A DNA stretch of 5,780 nt from positions 1 to 5,780 of the forward strand of contig JAUYMV010000003.1 of NCBI GenBank assembly GCA_030698645.1. The letters are read 5' to 3'. Source of the stretch: Mesorhizobium sp. (lineage in GTDB: Bacteria; Pseudomonadota; Alphaproteobacteria; Rhizobiales; Rhizobiaceae). Numbering within the stretch: the stretch's first letter is position 1; every line of letters starts with the position of its first letter. Below are positions 1 to 4,771 of this stretch, in pieces. The notes under the pieces were generated by a model, which worked only from the letters and a program-made list of their open reading frames with translations, had not been told where the DNA came from and ran no database searches. Both the position numbers and the translations under genes were made by a program.

Positions 1-1422
1 CTCGTCGATCGGAACCCACGCGCCGCCTTCCATGACTTCCAGCGACTTCAGCCGGCCGCCGTTCGGCGCGACCGACTTGTCGAAGGAGTATTTCAGGCCG
101 GCGACCTGTGGGAACTTGCCCTTGCCCTCCTCGATCTCGGAAAGGCCTGCCTCGATCGACGCCTTGAGGTCGGCGCCAGTCAGCTGGAAGGTCGCCAGCG
201 TGTTCTGGAACGGCAGCACGGTCAGAACCTCGCCCATCGTGATGACGCCCTGGTCGATCGAGGCGCGGATGCCGCCGCCATTCTGGATGGCGATGGTCAC
301 GCCCTGCGCCTTGACGCGGTCGAGGATGGCGTCGGCAATCAGATTGCCCATCGAGCACTCGACCGCGCGGCAGGACTTGCGGTCGCCGTCGATCGCCGCC
401 GTCGTTTCCGACACTTCCTTGTTCTTCAGCTCCTCGATCGGCGCGCCGAGTTCCTGGATGCGCGCGAGCACCGCTTCGTCCGCCTTGATCGAATTGTCGA
501 GGAACAGCGGATCGCCCTTGGCCTCCTTGACCACGCCGGCGTCATCGAACGTCACCGTGAACTCGCCGAGATATTTCGAGTAGGACGCCGCCTGCGTGAC
601 CGGCACCTTGTAGCCGCCGGGGTTGTCTACCATCGTCGGATACGGGCCTTCGGCCTTGGCGTCGGTGTTCGACAGAAGCGAATGCGAATGGCCGCCGACG
701 ACCACGTCGACGCCCGGAATCCTGGCGATCAGCTCCTTGTCGCGCGGATAGCCGACATGGGTCAGCGCGATGATCTTGTTGACGCCCTCGGCCGTCAGCT
801 TCTCGACTTCCGCGGTGATCGCGGCGATATCGTCGGCGATCAGGATGTCGGGACCCGGCGAAGCGATTTCGGGCGTGTCCTTCGTGACCGCCCCGACGAT
901 GCCGATCTTCTCGCCGCCGACCTCGAGCACGACGGACGGCTTCACGCGGTCGCCAATCGTCGACTTGTGGCTTGCCAGCACGTTGGCGGAGAGAACGGGA
1001 AACTTGACGATGTCCAGAAAAGTCTTCAGCGCCGGCTCGCCGTCGTCGAACTCATGGTTGCCGACGGTCATGGCGTCGAACTTCATCAGGTTGAGAAACT
1101 CGGCTTCGACCGCGCCCTTGTAGGTCGCGTAGAACAGCGAACCCTGGAAGTTGTCGCCGCCGTTGAGCAGCAGCACGTTCTGGCCTTCCAGCGCCTTGCG
1201 GCGATCCGCGATCGCCGTGACGAGGCGCGCCGCGCCGCCAATGCACTCGCCCTTGCCCTCTTCCTCGGCCGAGCACGTCGATTCGAACTTGTTGTTGGAT
1301 TCGATGCGGCTGTGCCAGTCGTTGATGTGCATGATGTTCAGCGTGTAGTCGGCGAAGGACACGGCGGTCGAAAGTCCCAGGACCGACGCCGACAGGGCGG
1401 CGACGAGTGCGGTCTTCTTCAT
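1..1422 (-). CDS. Secreted 5'-nucleotidase / metallophosphoesterase (UshA-like), C-terminus cut by window edge
   Basis: Translating the minus strand from ATG at 1422 gives 474 residues with no stop before the window edge, so the C-terminal end is missing. Residues 1-24 form a signal peptide (MKKTA start, hydrophobic core, likely cleavage after SFA), placing the protein in the periplasm. The calcineurin-like metallophosphoesterase domain follows: NDWHSR (D35, H37), NGGDNFQG (D90), GNHEFD (N122, H123, D126), THVG (H222) and GGHSH (H245, H247). These match the two-metal site and the Asn-His-Asp catalytic set of the family. The 5'-nucleotidase C-terminal domain is visible from about residue 340, with CSMGNLIADA (356-365), NGGGIRASI (381-389) and LPFQNTL (403-409), the region that stacks the nucleobase in UshA. 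The family dephosphorylates extracytoplasmic nucleotides and sometimes nucleotide sugars; the exact substrate cannot be read here. Cys pairs 50/60 and 351/356 could form disulfides. The start is supported by a ribosome-binding site 7 bases upstream. Confident in family, not in substrate. Confidence 0.95.
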   Translation of the reverse strand, partial: MKKTALVAALSASVLGLSTAVSFADYTLNIMHINDWHSRIESNNKFESTCSAEEEGKGECIGGAARLVTAIADRRKALEGQNVLLLNGGDNFQGSLFYATYKGAVEAEFLNLMKFDAMTVGNHEFDDGEPALKTFLDIVKFPVLSANVLASHKSTIGDRVKPSVVLEVGGEKIGIVGAVTKDTPEIASPGPDILIADDIAAITAEVEKLTAEGVNKIIALTHVGYPRDKELIARIPGVDVVVGGHSHSLLSNTDAKAEGPYPTMVDNPGGYKVPVTQAASYSKYLGEFTVTFDDAGVVKEAKGDPLFLDNSIKADEAVLARIQELGAPIEELKNKEVSETTAAIDGDRKSCRAVECSMGNLIADAILDRVKAQGVTIAIQNGGGIRASIDQGVITMGEVLTVLPFQNTLATFQLTGADLKASIEAGLSEIEEGKGKFPQVAGLKYSFDKSVAPNGGRLKSLEVMEGGAWVPIDE

Positions 1423-1429
1423 TTGATGT

Positions 1430-1434
1430 CTCCC
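1430..1434 (-). promoter_or_regulatory. Ribosome-binding site of the 5'-nucleotidase gene
   Basis: On the minus strand GGGAG precedes the ATG at 1422 with 7 intervening bases. It supports the chosen start, which also places a textbook signal peptide at the N-terminus. Confidence 0.7.
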
Positions 1435-1670
1435 GTTATTTCCGTTCAAAGACGCCTTAACGCATCTTCGTGTCGGCTTTGTTTCAGAGGCTGTCGCGGC
1501 AATTTCACACCTGACCGCCAGCGATGCAAGCGGATTCCGGACCGTGGAAATGCGCGGGAGACGGTCGGCCGATGGACTTTTTGGCTGCCAAGCCGCCGTC
1601 CTCGGGCAATCCCGTCGCGAGATCGGAGGTAGGGTGAACGGCGGCCAGGCGCGGTATGTCGCGGTATGGA

Positions 1671-1717
1671 AGGGTCGTCCGGGCGACCCTGCTGGCGCCC
1701 GCCCGGGGCGCCAGCAG
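1671..1717 (-). terminator. Two abutting stem-loops after the omp10-like gene
   Basis: Bases 1689-1700 pair perfectly with 1706-1717 (12 base pairs, almost all G-C, 5-base loop), starting 11 bases after the lipoprotein stop codon. A second perfect 7-base-pair stem (1671-1677 with 1684-1690) follows and shares two bases with the first, so the two are either alternative or slightly frayed. No T-run follows on the minus strand, so a classical intrinsic terminator is not proven. Such U-less GC hairpins may still end transcripts or protect mRNA 3' ends in high-GC alphaproteobacteria. Confidence 0.55.
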
Positions 1718-1728
1718 AGTAGCCGTGG

Positions 1729-2115
1729 TCAGACCGCTCCGGCTTGTCGGCGCACCAGGATGAACTGCTGCCCGCCGGAACTGGTGCAATTCAGCTGCTG
1801 CTGCGTGACCAGCGCGCAGTTCACGCTCGACGTGGTCTGCCGGATGATCGAGGTGACCGAAATCTCGATCGTCTTTGCATCGCTGTAGCGGTAGGAGCCG
1901 GTCGCCAGCTTGTTGCCGGTGTCGACGGCCAGCGTCTCGAAGGCGCCGCCGGTGAAGCGCGACAGGGCCACGCCGTCCGTGCTCAGCCAGTCGCCCTCGA
2001 CGCCGGCCGGTTGAACGGCAACCGGTCCGGGCCCGGGACCGCTCGACTGGCAGCCCGCCACGAACGTCGCGCCCGCCAGTGCCAAGCCTATGTAGAGATT
2101 GCGCGCGTTTGACAT
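1729..2115 (-). CDS. omp10: Omp10-like outer-membrane lipoprotein
   Basis: This encodes a 128-residue lipoprotein. Residues 1-21 are a lipoprotein signal peptide ending in the lipobox VAGC, so Cys22 would be lipidated and become the mature N-terminus. Residue 23 is Gln, not Asp, consistent with outer-membrane sorting. A Gly/Pro spacer (SSGPGPGP) leads to a small globular domain with PAGVEGDW, FTGGAFET, KLATGSYRY, TTSSVNCALV and QQLNCTSSGGQQF. From memory this resembles the Brucella Omp10 minor outer-membrane lipoprotein along its length, including the two Cys (NCALV and LNCTSS) that could form a disulfide. The molecular role is not established; in Brucella it is a surface antigen. The open frame extends far upstream of this start, but only the ATG at 2115 gives a lipoprotein signal and has AGGAGG before it. 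It lies 94 bases after the homospermidine synthase stop. Confidence 0.92.
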   Translation of the reverse strand: MSNARNLYIGLALAGATFVAGCQSSGPGPGPVAVQPAGVEGDWLSTDGVALSRFTGGAFETLAVDTGNKLATGSYRYSDAKTIEISVTSIIRQTTSSVNCALVTQQQLNCTSSGGQQFILVRRQAGAV

Positions 2116-2209
2116 CCCGGATGATCCTCCTGTTGTCCCTCGCGTCCTGCATCGCGCGATATGTCGGCGAAAGCAAGTCGGCGAATGGGTGCCGTCGGCT
2201 CTTTCCGGC
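2116..2209. other. 94-base gap between hss and omp10-like gene
   Basis: This gap holds the omp10 ribosome-binding site and probably its promoter. GCCGAC occurs three times on the minus strand within about 40 bases downstream of the hss stop. A 10-base perfect palindrome, ATCGCGCGAT, lies at 2151-2160, upstream of the ribosome-binding site. No convincing -35/-10 pair and no U-tailed terminator for hss is visible. Confidence 0.35.
2126..2131 (-). promoter_or_regulatory. Ribosome-binding site of omp10-like gene
   Basis: A full AGGAGG on the minus strand lies 10 bases before the ATG at 2115. The spacing is slightly long, but the motif is perfect. It decides the start against the much longer in-frame extension upstream, which runs antisense-phase through the homospermidine synthase gene. 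Confidence 0.75.
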
Positions 2210-3655
2210 TCAGCGCACCAGCACGTTGCGGAATTGCCATGCGTCCTTCTTGTCGATGTCCTCGGGGAACAGGCCGGGACGATTGTCGAGCGGCGTCCAG
2301 TCCGTGTAGTAGCCCTGGACGGGCCCGAGATACGGCATCTGCACCTCGAGACAGCGGCGATAATCCATCTCGTCGGCTTCGACGATGCCGGCCTCGGGAT
2401 TTTCGACCGCCCACACCATGCCGGCCAGGACGGCCGAGGTGACCTGCAGCCCGGTGGCGTTCTGGTAGGGCGCAAGTTTGCGCGCCTCGTCGAGGGTGAG
2501 GTGCGAACCATACCAGTAGGCGTTCTTGTCGTGGCCGTAGAGCAGCACGCCAAGCTCGTCCATGCCGTCGACGAGCTCGTGTTCGTCGAGGACGTGCTGC
2601 ACCGGCTGCGCCAGGCCGGCCGCGCCGAACATCTCGTGCAGCGACAGGATCGCGTCGTTGCAGGGATGATAGGCATAGTGACAGGTCGGACGGTAGGTCG
2701 CCTTGCCCTTCTTGCTGGTCACCGTGAAGAAATCGGCGATCGAGATCGCTTCGTTGTGGGTCACCAGGAAGCCGTACTGGGGGCCGAGCGTCGGGCACCA
2801 GGTACGCACACGCGTGTTGGCGCCGGGCTGCTCCAGATAGATGCCGGCCTTCGAGCCCTGCTTGTGCTTCCTGGCATTCTCCGGCATCCATTTTTCATGT
2901 GTGCCCCAGCCGAGCTCGGCCGGCTGCAGTCCTTCCGAAATGAAGCCCTCGACGGACCAGGTGTTCCAGAACGTGTTGAAGGGCTTTGGATTCTTCGTGC
3001 GCTGGGTATCGCGCTCGGCGATATGTATGCCGCGCACGCCGGACTTCTTCATCAGCTTCGCCCAGCCTTCGCGATCCGTCGCGGCCGGCTCCTCGAAATC
3101 GATCCCGAGGTCGCGCGCCAGGTTGACGAGGCCCTGCTTGACGAACCACGACACCATGCCGGGATTGGCGCCGCAGGTCGACACGGCGGTCGTGCCGCCG
3201 GGATTGGCGCGCTTTTCCTCGAGCAGCGTCTCGCGCAGCGCGTAGTTGGTGCGGCTGGCATTGTCGGCTTCGGTGTTGAAATAGAAGCCGAGCCACGGCT
3301 CGACGACGGTGTCGATGTAGAGCACGCCGAGCTTGCGGCAGAGCCGCATCAGATCGACCGAGCCGGTGTCGACCGACAAGTTGACGCAGAAGCCCTGGCC
3401 GCCACCCTTGGTCAGGAGCGGGGTGAGCAGCTTCTTGTAGTTCTTCTTCGTCACCTTCTCCTGGACGAACGCGATGCCGCGATCATCGACCAGCTTGCGG
3501 TCGGCATCGCGTGGGTCGATGATAGTCATGCGCGAGGCGTCGAACTTGAAATGACGCTCGATGAGCGGCAGCGTGCCGCGGCCGATCGACCCAAACCCGA
3601 TCATCACGATCGGCCCGGTGATTTCGCCGTAGACCGGCCATTTCCGCTCAGCCAT
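2210..3655 (-). CDS. hss: Homospermidine synthase (NAD-dependent)
   Basis: This encodes a complete 481-residue protein, close to the roughly 477 residues of the Blastochloris viridis enzyme. The family makes sym-homospermidine from two putrescines with release of ammonia (EC 2.5.1.44), using NAD as a transient hydride acceptor in the cytosol. The N-terminal Rossmann fold shows the dinucleotide-binding glycines GFGSIGRG at 20-27, with the acidic turn IIDPRD at 45-50. Conserved family blocks follow: DTVVEPWLGFY (115-125), STCGANPGMVSWFVKQ (159-174), FWNTWSVEGF (229-238), PGANTRVRTWCP (277-288), GPQYGFLVTHNEA (291-303), and the C-terminal MPYLGPVQGYYTDW (440-453). A Trp of the FWNTW block probably corresponds to the substrate-binding Trp of the B. 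viridis structure (inference). The ATG at 3655 has AGGAG 10 bases upstream. The upstream DUF3445 gene ends about 70 bases before it on the same strand. No truncation or missing motif is seen. Confidence 0.97.
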   Translation of the reverse strand: MAERKWPVYGEITGPIVMIGFGSIGRGTLPLIERHFKFDASRMTIIDPRDADRKLVDDRGIAFVQEKVTKKNYKKLLTPLLTKGGGQGFCVNLSVDTGSVDLMRLCRKLGVLYIDTVVEPWLGFYFNTEADNASRTNYALRETLLEEKRANPGGTTAVSTCGANPGMVSWFVKQGLVNLARDLGIDFEEPAATDREGWAKLMKKSGVRGIHIAERDTQRTKNPKPFNTFWNTWSVEGFISEGLQPAELGWGTHEKWMPENARKHKQGSKAGIYLEQPGANTRVRTWCPTLGPQYGFLVTHNEAISIADFFTVTSKKGKATYRPTCHYAYHPCNDAILSLHEMFGAAGLAQPVQHVLDEHELVDGMDELGVLLYGHDKNAYWYGSHLTLDEARKLAPYQNATGLQVTSAVLAGMVWAVENPEAGIVEADEMDYRRCLEVQMPYLGPVQGYYTDWTPLDNRPGLFPEDIDKKDAWQFRNVLVR

Positions 3656-3665
3656 TTTTCAAAAA

Positions 3666-3670
3666 CTCCT
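3666..3670 (-). promoter_or_regulatory. Ribosome-binding site of hss
   Basis: AGGAG on the minus strand lies 10 bases before the ATG at 3655, separated by an A/T-rich spacer. It supports the start that places the Rossmann glycine motif at residue 20. Confidence 0.7.
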
Positions 3671-3711
3671 GCAAACCCGCACTTTTCCGCGATCCGGAAG
3701 CCGGGGCTTAA

Positions 3712-3732
3712 TCACAATACCTTGTCACAATA
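3712..3732 (-). repeat. Direct repeat TATTGTGA upstream of hss
   Basis: On the minus strand the 8-mer TATTGTGA occurs twice (3725-3732 and 3712-3719), 13 bases apart start to start with a 5-base spacer. The first copy overlaps the stop codon of the DUF3445 gene. It is AT-rich within very GC-rich DNA and lies 57-77 bases before the hss start codon, where a promoter or operator would be expected. I recognise no known regulator for it. It could also be chance. Confidence 0.35.
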
Positions 3733-4675
3733 AAGAAGAAACCGGATTCCCGGCAATTGGTTGCCGGCCGATCGCGCGCAGATCGGCGGCGAGCCGGTCG
3801 CGGTCGGAGGCCAGTCCCTTGTAGGCCAGTTGCGCGGAATCGAGGCCCTCCAGCTGTTCGGCCAGCAGCCGCGCGACCCGCGCGCCGTCGGGCTGGAGCG
3901 CAAGGGCGTTCATCGGATCGAGGTGGATGCCGATGGTGAAGGCGATGTCGCCGGAGACCGCCAGCTTGCGCAGCGTCTGGCGCTCGACGCGGATGAAGGC
4001 GCCGGCGGCGCCGCCAGCGAAACGCGCGGGCATCGCTCCGGCGCGCTCGTCGCGCTCGGTCGAGGAGAGCGGCTTGTAGAGGGTGAGATCGCCCTGCAGC
4101 GACCAGTTCCAGCGGATGACCGGCTGGCCCGGCGGCAGATTGTCGAAGATGCGGTTGATGATGTCGGCGGTCCGCGTGCCGCTGCCGAAGCCGGGGACGG
4201 GATCGTGGATCTCCTGCAGGGGCCGGCCGAACTTTTCCGACAGCGTCCAGGACGACGGAAAGCAGAGCGACGCCGCGGCGAGCCGCCAGCCGTCTTCGCC
4301 GCGCCGCATCAGCACGAGATCGTCGGCGACGAGGGAGGCGGCGGTGCGAAGTGGCGAGAGGTCGCTGTTTGCGAGATCGATGCGACGGCCGCCGGCGATG
4401 ACCATGGCACCTCCGTCGCGGCGATAGGTATCAGGCTGACAGGAGACAAGGTGGTCGGCGAGCAGGTCCAGCAGCTCGCGCTGCGACGCCTCCGTCCCAG
4501 GCTCCTCGACATGGACCTGCCGGGGAAGCTCCCGGTTCAGGCGCTCCTTTTCGCCAAGCATTTCGAGCAGGCAGTCGCAAGGCGCGATCCAGTCGCCCGC
4601 GTCCATGGGCTTCAGACCGATCGTGAACGGACGCGAGGCGCCGTCGTAGGGTGTTTGGGTGGGGTAGGCCGTCAA
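3725..4675 (-). CDS. DUF3445 protein, HODM alpha-subunit-like (heme-dependent oxidative N-demethylase family)
   Basis: This encodes about 316 residues. It matches the DUF3445/HODM_asu-like family: TPYDGASRPFTIGLKP at 8-23, EPGTEASQRELLDLL at 58-72, LCFPSSWTLSEKFGRP (137-152), LQEIHDPVPGF (153-163), WNWSLQGDLTLY (189-200), RVERQTLRKL (229-238) and a C-terminal helix with AYKGL (284-288). In Pseudomonas mendocina HODM the alpha subunit has a PAS-like heme domain that demethylates dimethylamine; most family members, found without the other subunits, are uncharacterised, so the substrate is unknown here. The first in-frame ATG falls after the conserved TPYDG block, so a non-ATG start is needed. 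TTG at 4675 with GGTGA just upstream is my choice; TTG at 4729 (334 residues) is possible but lacks a Shine-Dalgarno and would sit in a hairpin. No partner HODM subunits are seen in the window. It is probably cytoplasmic and lies directly upstream of hss. Confidence 0.82.
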   Translation of the reverse strand: MTAYPTQTPYDGASRPFTIGLKPMDAGDWIAPCDCLLEMLGEKERLNRELPRQVHVEEPGTEASQRELLDLLADHLVSCQPDTYRRDGGAMVIAGGRRIDLANSDLSPLRTAASLVADDLVLMRRGEDGWRLAAASLCFPSSWTLSEKFGRPLQEIHDPVPGFGSGTRTADIINRIFDNLPPGQPVIRWNWSLQGDLTLYKPLSSTERDERAGAMPARFAGGAAGAFIRVERQTLRKLAVSGDIAFTIGIHLDPMNALALQPDGARVARLLAEQLEGLDSAQLAYKGLASDRDRLAADLRAIGRQPIAGNPVSSLL

Positions 4676-4679
4676 GGTG

Positions 4680-4684
4680 TCACC
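4680..4684 (-). promoter_or_regulatory. Weak ribosome-binding site before the TTG start of the DUF3445 gene
   Basis: GGTGA on the minus strand lies 4 bases before TTG at 4675. It is weak and short-spaced, but it is the only Shine-Dalgarno-like element near a start codon that retains the conserved N-terminal TPYDG block. Confidence 0.35.
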
Positions 4685-4711
4685 GGTTCGATGGGCTTCC
4701 CCGATAGCGCC

Positions 4712-4729
4712 TTGCGGCAAACACCGCAA
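4712..4729 (-). other. Small perfect hairpin in the leader of the DUF3445 gene
   Basis: TTGCGG (minus strand, 4724-4729) pairs with CCGCAA (4712-4717) around a 6-base loop. There is no T-run after it. It lies between the barrel gene stop and the favoured TTG start, and would bury the alternative TTG at 4729. It could be part of a read-through attenuating structure or be incidental. Confidence 0.35.
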
Positions 4730-4733
4730 TGTG

Positions 4734-4768
4734 GGCCGCCCAGGCCAACCTGACGCCTTGGGCCGGCC
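4734..4768 (-). terminator. Imperfect GC-rich stem-loop after the barrel gene
   Basis: Starting 3 bases after the stop codon of the barrel gene, 4756-4768 can pair with 4734-4744 (11 base pairs with two single-base bulges, 11-base loop). There is no T-run, so this is at best a non-canonical terminator or an mRNA 3'-end stabiliser. The short hairpin at 4712-4729 follows directly. Confidence 0.35.
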
Positions 4769-4771
4769 GCG

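Larger units (their letters stand above)
1423..1728. other. 306-base intergenic region between omp10-like and 5'-nucleotidase genes
   Basis: I see no protein gene here. Short open frames on both strands lack recognisable domains, signal peptides or ribosome-binding sites. The omp10-proximal end holds the stem-loops at 1671-1717. The nucleotidase-proximal end should carry that gene's promoter. The best sigma-70-like candidate on the minus strand is TTGCAT (1524-1529) and TGAAAT (1502-1507) with a 16-base spacer, about 80 bases before the start codon. This is a weak match and only a suggestion. An 8-base direct repeat GCGGTATG (1651-1658 and 1661-1668) lies just past the stem-loops and is of unknown meaning. 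Confidence 0.5.

Noticed and set aside
682..1632. A 316-residue plus-strand open frame opposite the 5'-nucleotidase
   Set aside because: It is an antisense shadow of a gene with all catalytic motifs. The translation has no recognisable domain, and the frame runs out of the gene into the intergenic region.
2116..2676. In-frame upstream extension of the omp10-like frame
   Set aside because: The extension overlaps hss in another phase and is Thr/Arg/Ser-rich nonsense. The lipoprotein signal peptide and AGGAGG fix the start at 2115.
2099..3733. A 544-residue open frame on the plus strand opposite hss
   Set aside because: It runs antisense to a gene with full family motifs, and its translation is Arg/Gly/Ala/His-rich low-complexity sequence with no domain. 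High GC at third positions commonly leaves such antisense frames open.
3761..4753. A 330-residue plus-strand open frame opposite the DUF3445 gene
   Set aside because: The minus strand carries the conserved DUF3445 blocks. The plus-strand product is Arg/Ala/Gly-rich with no motif.
4712..4768. Classical rho-independent terminator after the barrel gene
   Set aside because: Stem-loops are present but no T-run follows on either strand, so only a non-canonical structure is reported at low confidence.
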